Made by a program: the position numbers and the translations under genes. This document shows positions 1 to 12,213 of a stretch of DNA of 64,000 nt, piece by piece. The DNA comes from Heterobasidion occidentale (taxonomy: Eukaryota; Basidiomycota; Agaricomycetes; Russulales; Bondarzewiaceae), in NCBI GenBank assembly GCA_039111635.1, contig JBCAQO010000012.1:1612001-1676000 (forward strand), read 5' to 3'. The notes beneath the pieces are model-generated. The model did not search any database, was not told the DNA's origin, and saw nothing but the letters and a program-made list of their open reading frames with translations. The first letter of the stretch is position 1. The number at the start of each line of letters is the position of its first letter.

Positions 1-967
1 TCATACAGCTGTGGAAAATTCAGCAATGGGAACGCCAATAATCCGTTGTACTTGATATCCTGCATTGATGCTGTTTCCAGTCAGTTTCGTACTGTGTCGC
101 TTTGTCTATTACAGGTAACTAATCGATCTTTATTGTACTAGCATTTTCATGATAGTTTCGTTTTCATCGTTCGTTGCAGTGAAGTCCACTCAGTCAATCG
201 TCGGAAGTGGATGCTACACTTCCCGATATCTCCCTAGGCCTACCGTGAATTCCCGTATGTATATAGATTTTATGTTGCGGACTTGGGCGTATCTTCACGG
301 ATGCCATAACATAGGAGTTAGAAGTTTAGCATAAGACCGGCCCTTGCGGCTGGAAACATATGCTTATTACAATGCCAACCACTAATTAGACACTTCAATA
401 ATTAGATAGCGAGCGGGCTCCGGAGGCGCCTGGTCGAAGTCTCGTCCCAGTACTCATGTAGCAGTTTCTCCTGGATATTCCACTTCCAGGAGGCCTCACT
501 GTATCTCGATCTATTCCGTTGTCCAGGAACCGCCGCGGACTTGTTAAAATTGGCCATCCATCAGTAGCCTATTCATGTCGACAAATCGACAAATGGCGAT
601 ACACAGCGATTCACAGAACCAATCCCTTCCAAATTTCTTCGCGTATCTGTATCTGGGCCAGAATTTCACCATCACGACGTTGGCGATGATCCAAATGGAC
701 CTACATATGAACGCCTCTCCATGGAGTCATCGTCTCCAGTTCGTCTGGGTTGTGCAGAGATACTAAATCGATCGGCGCGGCGACCTTGAGAGCATGGAGA
801 CAGTTGAAATTGTTTATGTACTCCACGGTACGTGATGTCGAGCTAGTCGGGCGGTCAGCACGGACGTCTGATCCCCAAAAAAGACTCATCCTATCAATCA
901 GCTGCATATATACTCGCCACGAGGAGACGACCCTCCTCTCTCTTCCTCGATCTGGGGGATCAAACTC
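1..967. other. Intergenic DNA upstream of the DUF6534 array
   Basis: I see no convincing gene here; the open frames are short and unlike any family I know. A TATA-like stretch (catatatact, 905-914) lies about 55-60 bases before the ATG of the first DUF6534 gene and could be its core promoter. Confidence 0.4.
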
Positions 968-2926
968 ATGACCGCAACTACCTCCTTGACCGGCCGCGCG
1001 GAGGAAGGGGCGAGCTTGGGGAGCACCTATGGGTCACTGCTGGTGGGGACGATCTTGTCTGGGATGTGAGTCTTCACTCTTCTTGGCATGGGACGTTCAC
1101 AGAAAGGTTGGACACACTCAAGGCTCTATGGCGTCACATCTCTGCAGAGTATACATTACTTCACGCAGTATGGGAGCAGGGATCGACGTACATTGAAAGT
1201 ACTGGTGGGTTGCTGAGACCTTGTTGAGGTTGATAGACGTTTTCACGAGTGCGGCGTATCAGGTCTCTGTTCTATGGTGCGTTCTCCGGTTCTACGCGAT
1301 GGCGGCTGTATAATGCTTCTCTCAAGGACGTTGGATACTTTGATCATGGTCTTAAACTTCCATGCTGCATGGCATTACTTCGTCATATCGTTCAACGACC
1401 CGACAGCTCTTCGCAGACAGACATGGAGCCTTGACGTGAGTGCTTGCCGATAAGGGATCACTGAGACCTACTCAAGGACCCCCATATCACACAGCTCGAG
1501 AGCATATGCACAGTTGAGAGACTCCTGTCCACTGATTGCGTTCAGCATGCTGAGGGTTCGTCTCGATGCAGGGCTTTGTGATATTCTTATGCCAGATGTG
1601 AGCGAAACTATGCATTCTACGATGGACTATAGCTGAAGGGAACGACTACAGGTTCTTTGTGATCCGCATTCGAAGGTGTATGTGGTGTGTTATGGTGGAC
1701 TTCTTTCCACACATACTGAATCGCTCGGCCTCTTCAGTTCATCGAGGACTTCATCCAGATTCTGTGGTCGCAATATGGACATTCTATTTCCTGGTTTGTC
1801 GCTCGTTCTGCTCCGTATGCTTATGAACGAACTGAAGAGTTGGCTTTATTTGACAGACTCTTCTCGCCGTGGTAGCATTCGTGACTAGCATCAGTAAGCC
1901 TTGATATTTCTCTTAGCGTATGTTCACTCACCAAAGTTGCTTGAAAGCCATCACCGTGATTGTGTACGTTCTCGTGCATCGGCGTCTACTTCTCGCTATG
2001 CTGAAGTCTCGGAAACTAGCTTCTTGAGCCCTGTTTGGATAATAGAGAATACCAAAAGGATGCAGGTACTTCTCAATGCCATGTTGCGAATGAGTCGCGC
2101 TTTTCTTATTCTTTTGTCTGGTACTCAGTCTCTCACAATCGGCAACGTCGTTGTCGGTGCTGTACTCGATGTGCTCATCACTATCGTCCTCTGCACCATC
2201 CTAGATCGACACCGCAGTGGCCTGAAAAGGTTTGTGGCATGTCCATCGCAGATCTTCATTTGACTGGCTCACACGTCTGTCATAGCACGGACAGCTTAAT
2301 TAATCGATTGATGACATTCATGATCACGCGTGGAATCGTTACGACGTGAGTGAATCATATTCACCCATGCTATTGACAGTATGATGATGAGTCTATCTTC
2401 CAGTATCATACAAGGACTTACTCTAATCACTGTTGGGCCATTGCCATATCTATTAAATTCAACACTCATCGCATGTTTCTAGTTTCTTGCTTTTCCTTCC
2501 AACTTAATCTGGGTAGCATTCCATCTATCAGCGAGCAAGGGTTTGTGAATACCGTCTATTTGAAGACCTGTTCTCACACAATCCTGGATCTAGTGTATGC
2601 CAATGCTGTCCTAGCCACGTACGGACTAAGCATCCCCACTCCACTCTATCAGGCACCTCTAACTGCGGCACAGGTTGAACTCACGCACGCCGCGAAGAGG
2701 CGCGGACAGAAAAGGTCGTGACCAGCCCGCTCTAGGCAGTTCCTGGCACGAACCCGACCCAAACGCGCGTGTGACATCGATGACCGTCGCTTTCCAAATT
2801 CTACCCGACTTGATTGTGAGTCAGTCCCCCAGGCTTAAGTGCTTCAACGACCCTTGAACTTCATTCTTGATGTTCCTGCCTTCGCAGAGCAGCACGACGC
2901 CCACGCTAGAGAACAGCCGGACGTGA
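968..2926 (+). CDS. DUF6534-type multi-span membrane protein, paralogue A (18 exons)
   Basis: Function is unknown; the family is a fungal set of seven-helix-like membrane proteins expanded in Agaricomycetes. Exons, by splice signals and by alignment with three downstream copies: 968-1065, 1123-1204, 1263-1276, 1327-1435, 1495-1512, 1572-1597, 1652-1677, 1738-1793, 1857-1893, 1948-1963, 2020-2065, 2129-2229, 2286-2345, 2404-2431, 2483-2540, 2594-2618, 2674-2815, 2888-2926. They total 981 bases with no stop, so 326 residues. Family marks are LVGTILSGMLYGVTSLQSIH at the N-terminus, VLDVLITIVL in a late helix, STDSLINRLM in the signature segment and YANAV near the C-terminus. Three exons are only 14, 16 and 18 bases. 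Unlike copies B-D there is no intron within the TGG-AG(T/C) Trp-Ser junction (1421-1435 is uninterrupted). Confident on family and structure; the last exon is least certain. Confidence 0.82.
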
Positions 2927-3519
2927 TTGGGCACTGAGGGCCACGAGGCAGATGCACAGATCCTCGGCCGCATCGTTTGATTGTGCCTCATTCTTAATTC
3001 ATGGAGTAGACATGTGAAGGCATCGCTCAGCTCCTCTCATTTCCAAGGGAAACCTGACCGCGGATGCGGATAGGATCAAGCTCGACCATCAGCTGGATCA
3101 ATCTCTCTATCACCCTGACACTGGGCGTCCCATGGCCTCATTGCTCACGGGTTGTATTGCTCGTGTCGATATTTTTATGTCTGTATGTGCTCGCATGTAT
3201 CAATTAATCGGCTCGTCATCGTTGAGGTTACTTTGGGAGTGACGTGGGAGCCTGCCGTTGATTCGCCCTCTATTGGATCGAAGATACCTGTGAAGCTGCG
3301 GCGATCCTGTCAAGAATCACCATGGCACCATGATCTGAGGTGAGTGCATACCACTTTGAAAAGAGCTTGTCTCGTCACAGGTGATCTATTCCGTGTGGTT
3401 CCTGGAAGTTCGCTTGCTCCAAATACGTTGACACCTTGTTTTCAGTTGTCCACCTCCTGAGAGCCTGGTGAAGATCGAACATGCTATGTTCCTCATTGCA
3501 GGGTATATACGAGGTACCA

Positions 3520-3710
3520 ACAGATATACGCTCATCTGGTGGTACCTGGCACGAACGTGCGACATCTATAACCATTTCTCCCTGAATTCTACCTGACTTA
3601 ATTGCAACATTTTGTCGGTTTAGATTGTGGCGGTGGCCTCTTGGTCGTGAAATGTATGCCTCATGGATTCGTTGAGCAGCACACTCACCACGCTAAACTA
3701 GAGGAACTGC
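3520..3710 (+). pseudogene. 3' relic of a fifth DUF6534 gene
   Basis: Around 3535-3606 the sequence reads GGTWHERATSITIS, then a stop, then ILPDLIA, matching the penultimate exon of copy A (SWHEPDPNARVTSMTV then ILPDLIV). Further on, 3675-3710 resembles the last exon of copy A (gagcagcac, then cacgcta). No upstream exons are recognisable, so this looks like the remnant of an additional copy lost by deletion. Confidence 0.5.
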
Positions 3711-4266
3711 GGTACACAAAAGTGCGAGCGTATTGATCAAATGTTGTCAAATATCGATTTTGGAGCGGAGCGAAATCGTTGACAAGGGCTGAACACTCCA
3801 TTCCGAGAGGCTTGAGCTGAAAAGGCAGGTCAGTCAGCTGGATCCATAGCCACTCTATCGCCTGACGCCGAGCCCTTCTCTCTCTCTCAGGTTTCACGAG
3901 GCTCATGTAACGTCCATGGTTCTAGTGGGAGTTGAGATCTTGAGAGTTCCGACTGATTCCGGATTGGTCTCGGAACTTTGCGCGCTCGTGACAGTCACCT
4001 CGTCTCCCTTGTCTTCCACTCCTCTATAATACAGACGGGACACAGCGCAAACGGCTTTATTCTCACCATAGGTCTGAGATATACGCACGATCAGAAGGTT
4101 GCCATATTTCCACTGTATATGGGAGGTATGGGGGGCGGTATAGGTTATGTTCTCCAAGAAAATCGCTTCTGTCACGGGAGCTTCCACAGGCCATGTATAA
4201 ATACTGGCCAGGGTAGACGGATACACAGCGTCTACCGTCCACCTTTCTTCCACTATCATCAACGCC

Positions 4267-6270
4267 ATGACAGTGACAGATACCTCTTTGTACGTGCGGG
4301 CAACGTATGGCCTCTGCTACTAGGCATAATCATATCTGCATGTGAGTCCGAATCTTGTGTGTTCACAGTACGAGAAATGTTAACTGAGAGCTTGCTTCAT
4401 CGCGGATAATAGACTTTACGGTGTCACATCACTACAAAGCATCTACTTTTTCAACCATTATGGAAGTAGAGACCGATGGGTATTGAAAGGGTTGGTGCGT
4501 AGCCAGGAGATCATCTTTATATTTGAGAGGCATTTTCGCTCAAATTAGGTGCCAGATCTCTGTGCTATGGTGCGCTGCAGGCAGTCTGAGATTGGGTTGC
4601 TACTAATGCCTATCTTGATAAGGATCATCGACAGCCTCATCATGGCGCTGCAATCCCAATGTGCATATTATTATTTTGTCGCAGCGTTTGGCGACTCGTC
4701 GGCTTACGGAAGGCGAATATGGTAACGTCGATCAAGACCCATGGCTGACGTTGTATTATGCTAACCGCATTATTTGCGTAGGAGTTTAGATGTGAGTGTA
4801 TGTGGACACGAAATCTCATACCTAACTCATCTACCGATTACTCAGCTCGAGAGCCCGCTCACAGTGGGATACTCACTTTGCTTCTATCATGTTTACAAAA
4901 CTGATTTTTAAAAAGGGTCTCGTGATGTTCCTTTGTCAGATGTGAGTATAAAGAATATGTCGCTGTAAATTATGCCTAAAGAGCTGCCTAGGTTCTTTGT
5001 CATTCGAATCCGAAAGCGTAGGTTTTATGCTCTGAATAGTCTCTGATGTATAATCTCACTTGCCAGACGTCTTCTGGAAAAACCTCATCACAGTATGCCG
5101 AGGACTTTACCCCCGTTCTGTTTTTGCGATCTGTATCTTCTACTTTCTAGTGCGTTGCTTCTCAATGCTGTGGCATGCTCACCGTCGACTGATTTCTCTT
5201 CGAATGTCAGTCTGCTCTTGCGGCGGCGGGATTCCTAACTAGTATAGGTGCATATTTCATTTTTAGTTCAACATTACCTTCACTACTCATTTCTTCTCAC
5301 CGCATTCCTATAGCTATAACTGCGATTATGTACGTTCTTGCAGTGCACTATGTCTTTACCTGTCTCACTGATATCTCTACCTGCAGGTTTTTAAACCCTG
5401 CGTCGGCGACATTCATATGAAGACGATGCAGGTATGTTTTCTGAAGATCACTTTTTGTCTCGTTCTATTGACCATTATTTGAAGGCTTTGTTGGTCGCCA
5501 ATGTTGTTGCTGTCACTGTTCTCGACGTCTTCATCACAGTCGTTCTATGCATCATCCTCCATCGTCAACGCGGCGATATCAACAGGTGAGTAGTATGTCA
5601 TGTTCTCAACTATTCCTCTCCAAATTGACCCGCATTGATCTGGTAGCACAAACAGCTTGATCAATCGACTTATGAGATATATGATCACCCGAGGAATTGT
5701 CACCACGTGAGCTCGTATCATGCAACTGTGAATTAAGATGACTGAGGTCACTCCTCCACAGAACCCTACAAACCGTGTTGCTTGTTACAGTCAGCTCGTT
5801 ATTATATAACTTTTTTTGGCGCTCATTGTCTTCTTTCAGTACCTGTCCATGCCTAACAATACTGTTTGGACGGCTTTTCATCTCATGACGAGCAAGAGTT
5901 TGTCTTTATTTAGTCTCTTTGGATCGGGTCTCATAATTGACAAATCTTTCACAGTATATGCCAATGCCGTTCTAACAACGTATTGGCTTTCTTATCTCTC
6001 TCCTAAAAACAAATGCTAATGCCCTTGTTCTGTTAGACTCAACTCACGGACGCCTACAAGAATTGTGGGCAAGTCGAACACTGAAATATCCGGTGATATA
6101 TGGAAACATCACGGCAACAGTTCCCGCACCACAGAAACAGGCATGTCCTTCACAGTCCAGCCCCAGGTCGTGGTGAGTTTTCGAAGCTCAAGCCGCTCAG
6201 TAACCATTGACATTTGGATTCATTCCTGCAGAGCGGCATGACGGTCATCGCAGATGAGAGCCGTGTATGA
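4267..6270 (+). pseudogene. DUF6534 paralogue B, frameshifted
   Basis: All exons seen in copy C can be found in the same order: 4267-4341, 4413-4494, 4556-4569, 4623-4721, 4782-4791, 4846-4863, 4916-4941, 4992-5017, 5094-5149, 5211-5247, 5314-5329, 5387-5431, 5485-5585, 5647-5706, 5762-5789, then the C-terminal exons, ending with the stop at 6268-6270. Exon 1 is 75 bases where the reading phase needs 74 or 77, and it then runs into TAG. Exon 12 is 45 bases where the other copies have 46, giving ATA-TGA. Two independent phase breaks make a functional full-length product unlikely. A TATAAATA box at 4196-4203 is retained. The signature segment STNSLINRLMRYMITRG is intact. Confidence 0.75.
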
Positions 6271-7617
6271 TGGTGTGTATAGCGAGATTATAGAAAAAAA
6301 TCACCTGATGTCGCTCTATTCTTGTGAGATACTAGAGTCAGCAATTACTGATTTTGTGTCTCGACAAATGTAGAGTGTGAGAGTTTTCAAATTTGTTCTG
6401 TGGCCTTTGTCTATGATTCAGACATCGTGAAAATCTTGACCCACCGTGATTCATCAACGAATATGCGTATTGCTTTGAGGTGCCATAGGAGTGCCATAGG
6501 GTGCCATGTTGCGGTCTGAGGTTGCTGATTGGGACTAGTTGGGACTCCGATGCTTTTCTCGGCACAGCGGAGTTGCACGTGCTGTGGCAGTGTCCCGCGG
6601 CGCCACGACGGTAATAATGAATTTTGACTTCTCTTCCACATCGACCAACTTGTTCTCCTGTCGGTTTCCATTTCAGTCATACAGTCTTCATCCCTCCTTG
6701 ACGTTAGAGCTAGAGTTCCCTGAGTGCATTAGGGGATGTACTATGAGAGGGGACACTATCTAGGTATGTCCCGTCGGCCATTTCGGCGGGGCCCGGGCAC
6801 TGCTGCTTCTGCTTTTCGATGGCTATCCCTTTCTCGGCCTCAGCGAAAGATTTGGCTCTACGTCTCGTGTTTCCTTTGCTTGATTGACATCCCCAATATA
6901 CCTCTTCTCGTAAGCACAGGATACTCATCATCCCATGACCTGTTCCGGTGATTCCGACGTGAGTTCCAGAGTATTTCTGCACATAATGCTCTGATCCGTC
7001 TTTAAATTGCCCAAGATCGAAGTGTTCATAGCTTGCATGGAACTCCCTTCGCCTCATGTTGCATGAAACGTTACATATCGAAGGTGTCACCCGCTTTGTC
7101 CTTCATGTGTACGCTGACCTTGGCCAGAATCTAACGAGTCCCTCGAGTGAATACTATCCTGCAACTATCAAGTCTCCATCATTTGCTGAGAGAAAGTTAT
7201 TATGGGCCATTGGTCCTCATCCCGTTCACCATGCCTCAGAAACCTGTGAACCTTCTCTGAAGACCCGGTCCTTTCGATTTCCGAATGCTGTGATGTGATC
7301 AACGTCTAGACAAGCCTTGGAATAGGCTGTTCTGTGCCCCTTTGGGGTGGGGTGCGTCCGCCACAGCGCTCTAAGGCCTCTCAGGAAGTGTATGTAGGCT
7401 CTTGAGTATACTCCTTCCGAAGATGTTTCTCGGGTACTTAGTCCTGACCGACAGTTCTGCAGCGCTTCTGAACCTTGCCAGGCCATACGCTGACAGTTCG
7501 ATCCGCTTCCTGAAGATACGGAATTGCGGTAGCTCCTACATCGCATAATAGAGGGCTGTTGCGTGATGTATATGTGGGTCTGTGGGAGCCATTATAACGA
7601 TTATGGGATTAGGTATC
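6271..7617. other. Intergenic, no gene seen
   Basis: Open frames occur on both strands (for example 6710-7090 minus and 7226-7546 minus), but none resembles a known family or continues across plausible splice sites. I find no remnant of a further DUF6534 copy here. Confidence 0.35.
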
Positions 7618-7752
7618 GCCCGCAGAGCTGTGGTAGCAAAAAAACTCGCAGCCTACTTTTATGCGTGCGGAACTACTACGGAGCTTCTTTCTTTAAACAT
7701 CGCAACTTCCCACAGACGATCTAGATAAGAACTCGCTGTGGGGAGAGCAAAG
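7618..7752 (+). promoter_or_regulatory. Conserved promoter blocks of DUF6534 copy C
   Basis: Two blocks are shared with the region upstream of copy D: gcccgcagagctgtgg at 7618-7633 (D: 12074-12089), and a block beginning cgatc(t/c)agataa at 7717 and ending gggagagcaaag at 7752 (D: 12134-12169). The second block starts 75 bases before the ATG in C and 80 in D. Shared ancestry explains the match; retained regulatory sites are an inference. Confidence 0.5.
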
Positions 7753-7791
7753 CCCCGAGCATCCTCTTCTTCTACACAGGACTCAAACATC

Positions 7792-9872
7792 ATGGCTGCG
7801 ACAAATAACGGAGCGGGTATGGGAGCCACTTACGGATCTTTACTCATCGGAACAATTCTATCTGGCATGTAAGTCTTTGACAAGTTCCTTCGTTCGTCCA
7901 GAATCCGGTATACTGATCCATTCGTCGTTGCTAGATTCTATGGCATCACCTCGCTGCAGAGCATTCACTATTTCAACGGCTACGCTGATAGAGATCAATG
8001 GAGATTGAAAACACTGGTGGGTAATCACGAAACTCTTGAGGAGATCCGAACACGTTGACGATTGAGCACTCAACTTTCGAAATTTCAACTTGAAGGTCTC
8101 GGTACTATTGTGTGTCTATATTCGAGTTACTCAGTGCGAAGAGCGACCTGGCACTGACATTGAACGTTGAAGGCTTATCGACACCATCGTTATGGTCTTG
8201 CACTTCCATGCTGCATATCATTACTTCGTCGTGGCATTTGGCGATTCGTCGGCGCTTGAAGGGCAGATAATGACATGGTAGAGTCTATTGCTCGTCAGAT
8301 AACTATATCAATGCTAATCTTTTTATTATCATCGCAGGAGTTTTCATGTGAGTATTCACTGTTTTGCAAGCATACCTTCCATGGATTGAAGGTCCTCCCC
8401 AGCTTGAAAGCGTGTTCACAGTTGAGACGGCTCCTTCGGCTTACTGTCGCGAATACCGCTGAACATATCCGTGTTGCAGGGCGTTGTGACGTTTCTGTGC
8501 CAAATGTGAGAGTACAAACACATATTACACAGCGAATATAGCTGATCATAGGCGCTCTAGGTTTTTCGTGATTAGAATCCGCAAGTGTATGTGGTAGCCA
8601 CGCTTGATTGATATGGAGGATGTCCTCGACGTCTGCTGAAGCAGTTCATCTTAGTACACCGAGGACTTTGCCCAGATTCCAGATTTGCCCCTTGGTTATT
8701 CTCCTCATTGGTACGTTATACACGACTTTTTGATGTATTCATTAACACGTTCTGAGGCTCTCTTTCACAACCCAGACACTCCTTGCAGTAGTGGCATTTG
8801 TGACCAGCCTAGGTACCTCCCTTGCCATTGTTCGTCCTCAATCTTACTCACGCCTTTCTTCACAGCCCTCTCCATAATTCTGTACGCTCTCAAGATACAC
8901 CTCACCTAAAAGTCGCTTTATTCATTGTATAATTAAACAGATTTTTGAACCCTCTGTGGCTCACACTCGAGACAGAAAGGCTGCAGGTACGTTCTGGCTT
9001 ATCGATTTCAAGTACATCAGTGCCACTAATCTGTTGACCACTGCGAAGGATCTTATGATAGCTAATATCGTCTTCGCCACGACGCTCGACGTGTTCATTA
9101 CGATTGCCCTGTGCGTGATCCTCGAACGCCACCGCAGTGGCTTCAAGAGGTGAGCCAAATAATCACGGACCTTTCTAACACTGTTGACGCCTGTTCCAGC
9201 ACAGACAATTTGATCAATGGCCTGATGAGGTTCATGATCACTCGAGGAATTATTACAACGTGAGCAGAACGACGCGTGGACAGATAGCACCGCGAATCTC
9301 ACACTTATCTCTTCTTTCTACAGTATCATACAAGGCGCGACATTGGTTACTGTCCGTCTGCAGTCCATTCCTATCATTTCCCTCGGATACTCATCGTCTG
9401 CTATAGTACCTTGCCTTGCCTTCAACTTTCATCTGGCTGATCTTCCATCTATCAACGAGTAAAAGTCCGATTTTTCCTACTCGTGGAGAATGGCGCCCCC
9501 TTGCTGACGGTTCTTCTCCGTAGTCTACGCCAACGCTGTCCTAACCACGTAATTCACCCCACCTCCTCTTTGATCGGCGCTGACCTCAACTCAACTAGGC
9601 TGACCTCACGGATACCGCCAAGAGTCACGAGTAACAAGGACACAGAGATTCCCGGGGATACGTGGAACGAGCGTGATCCAAACGCACGCATGACATTGAC
9701 CGCCATCTCTTCCAAGTCCATCCCGACGTGCTTGTGAGTCCTCAGAGCTCGAGCCCTGCTCACTATGATCTTTTTCGTACTCACAATTTTTTTCCGTGTC
9801 TGCAGAGCTGCACATCAGTCGCACTGGAAGACAGTCAGATACGAGCATAAATCCCGTGTCTGGATCTGTTAA
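7792..9872 (+). CDS. DUF6534-type multi-span membrane protein, paralogue C (19 exons)
   Basis: Same family as copy A, function unknown. Exons: 7792-7868, 7935-8016, 8096-8109 (14 nt), 8173-8277, 8338-8347 (10 nt), 8403-8420 (18 nt), 8480-8505, 8561-8586, 8655-8710, 8776-8812, 8866-8881 (16 nt), 8941-8986, 9049-9149, 9200-9259, 9324-9351, 9407-9464, 9524-9548, 9599-9733, 9806-9872. The sum is 987 bases, about 328 residues, with no internal stop. Marks include DTIVMVLHFHAAYHYFVVAF, TFLCQMFFVIRIRK and STDNLINGLMRFMITRGI. Near the end a TC duplication (around 9708-9712, atctcttccaag) shifts the frame relative to A and D, replacing the family's FQVH-type tail with an unrelated one. If the last intron is not removed, the frame ends at 9737 instead. 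Confidence 0.78.
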
Positions 9873-10328
9873 GATGGCTGTGAACCAAGCAGCTATAAAA
9901 TTTGATAACCTTGAGTTTGCCCTAGGGTGCCCGCCTACCACCTACACAGTTCGGGTTGTATTGTTATTGTATCAAAAACCGTGCTCGATGCCGACTGAAT
10001 CAATTGATATTTCCTCCCCCAGTCGAGAGTCGCATGTCTCGGTACCTGCGTGCTCTTGAATCTTGTATGTGTCAGGTTCAGACTATTGACGGATTTGGTC
10101 GCGAGGCATAGCCCTGAAACAACTACAGTCTAAGGAAGATTCAAGGAGACAGCTAACGGAAGACACTGACTGCGTGCATGGCGAATTTCTGCGCCCAAAT
10201 TCGACAAACAAGAAGTCGTCACGGTGAATTGGCTGCACAAGATCACCTGCCTCGCTGCTAGTCAACTCACATGTGTGGATGAGGAGTGGCACCTAGACGA
10301 AGGTGCCCGCGGCAGACTACGCAGCCAT
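9873..10328. other. Intergenic, no gene seen
   Basis: Short frames only. Nothing recognisable beyond the 3' flank of copy C. Confidence 0.35.
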
Positions 10329-10862
10329 TCACTGATCAAAGGCGTTCCAGTTGATGATATTCACACCCCTTCGGTGGATCACCGTCGCGGGCCGCGTGTT
10401 TGAATGGCGTGCGGTGCGCAGTTTCATAGAGAGCAGCGTCCCGTGCGAGAAAATGTGATTGCCCTCGAGCCCAAGATCCATCCCCCATTGCTCCGCATTC
10501 TCTTCCAACACATCAACCACCCAATCGGTGCCAGAATCCAACTCCGCATCCGGAACGTCGCCCGGGAGCAATTGCCACTCTGCCAGGATCGCCTGCATGT
10601 CGCTGAGGTTTCCCGGGAACTCCGTCGGGAGGGGGAGCAAGATGAAGCCGAGGAGGTTGTTGATAGTGCTGAGCGCGACGGTGCGCGTGCACCTGCACCA
10701 GAATTCCTCGTTGCGCTCGTTCTTAATCAACACGATTTGGCTAATCGGAAGCCGCGTCGTGTCGTCGGGTAATTCGGACCAGGCCGCGAGTCCCAGTGAA
10801 GACGTTCTCCTCGCTCGTAAGGTGCACAGCAAGCAAAAGGTAGATGCCAGTGCTGGATTCAT
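10329..10862 (-). CDS. Unrecognised open frame, 177 codons
   Basis: A single open frame, more GC-rich than its surroundings, contains stretches such as ISQIVLIKNERNEEFWCRC and NLLGFILLPLPTEFPGNL. I do not recognise a family. The composition (acidic stretch DVPDAELDSGTD, leucine and proline rich centre) would fit an exon of a soluble protein, and an N-terminal extension through an intron is possible. The opposite strand also has frames of 122 and 151 codons, so strand choice rests only on protein-like composition. It may be an isolated gene fragment. Confidence 0.3.
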   Translation of the reverse strand: MNPALASTFCLLCTLRARRTSSLGLAAWSELPDDTTRLPISQIVLIKNERNEEFWCRCTRTVALSTINNLLGFILLPLPTEFPGNLSDMQAILAEWQLLPGDVPDAELDSGTDWVVDVLEENAEQWGMDLGLEGNHIFSHGTLLSMKLRTARHSNTRPATVIHRRGVNIINWNAFDQ

Positions 10863-12073
10863 TCAACGGCATCGCTCTGTCTCGAGCGGAATGTTAGAAC
10901 GAATTCAGAAATGACAGAACGAAGGATAAGAACACTAACCGGTAAGGCTGTGACCTTGATAGAGAGCTACTAAAGCGTTATGCGGTTACTCAGTAGATAA
11001 TGCTGCCTCAATACCAGTTGAACTGACACAGAAAACGGTTCTGTGTGCAGCCACTGTAGCCTGGTTGAAGGAATCGCTGGCAGGATGATTGCCTGCACTA
11101 AATTCCCACTCCCTCGCCCTGGGTTGTACATTTACGACCGGATGACTGGCAGAACCTCGCACAAATGTGAGCATAAAACTGTGCCGCAAAGGCTGTAAAA
11201 CTACCATATTTAGGCTTTTCTCCGTGGGGCCCCGATTTGCGGACGGAGCGGAGTTTCAATTGACCTCGGGGAATTTGACCCCTCTAGCTCCTCCTCTCTC
11301 CGACTGACTTTGACTCGAAACCAACATTTCCTTGTTCAGCGTTAGGCTAGAGAAAAATTTTCTACATGTCATCGCAGGAGGGCTGATACTGCCGGACTTA
11401 TACCTGATCCTGCGGATATCTAGCCAGGGTGAGCGCCATGAGGATCCTAACAAATTCTCATGTGTTATGTGGGGTTGAGCAGCACCCCATCGTAGATTGA
11501 CATGCTTGCTACATACAATTTTTCAAACATTCCTTGTGTGTCTGATGTAGATTCACCTTCCGTGCCTCACCGGCGTCGCATTAAAGTCTCCTTCACTTCG
11601 TTCTAGACGATCATGCGTAACCGTGATATTGCACAGCTCCTGCACTTTTCACCGTAAGCACCGAATCATCTATTTCCATGATATATTCCGATGGTTTTGA
11701 CGTGATCTTTATAGCCATAGCGCATTGATCTGTTCCGAATACAATGTGGAGCGCCCTGCTTGCATTATAGAAATGTCCTCACCACAGATCCTCTAACTCC
11801 TGTCTCAAGATTCCGCTTGCCTTGATGCTCGTCGCTGATGTGGCGCTTTCGCCGACTCTCTCTGATGGATGTCATTCAAGTGCCACATATTTCTTATAGC
11901 TCCTTGACACAACGCCTGCAAAGAATGTTCTGCACTTCAACGGCCTCGGTTGGAGTGATGTGAGGACTTGAGGTGCCACAGGACTGAAAAAAATTCTGCT
12001 CTGATCCGTCCAACGAGCTCCTCGATTTTCCGCAGATCAATGACTGTAGGTGTCATTGTTAAATCCGTGTGTT
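10863..12073. other. Intergenic, no gene seen
   Basis: No family-like frame on either strand. The segment separates DUF6534 copies C and D. Confidence 0.35.
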
Positions 12074-12169
12074 GCCCGCAGAGCTGTGGGATCTGTCTTT
12101 GTGCTACGGAAACAATCCCTAACTGCCCTTAGGCGATCCAGATAAATACTTGCGGCCGGGAGAGCAAAG
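12074..12169 (+). promoter_or_regulatory. Conserved promoter blocks of DUF6534 copy D
   Basis: Counterparts of the blocks before copy C: gcccgcagagctgtgg at 12074-12089 and the cgatccagataaat block at 12134-12169. The TATA-like gataaata lies about 70 bases before the ATG at 12214. Confidence 0.5.
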
Positions 12170-12213
12170 GCCTCAGAAAGCTCCCCTCTTTTTCCATACA
12201 GCACTTTGACTTT

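Noticed and set aside
968..2926. Separate small genes suggested by short ORFs across the DUF6534 region
   Set aside because: The pieces join by consistent splice sites into one 981-base frame and match three paralogues.
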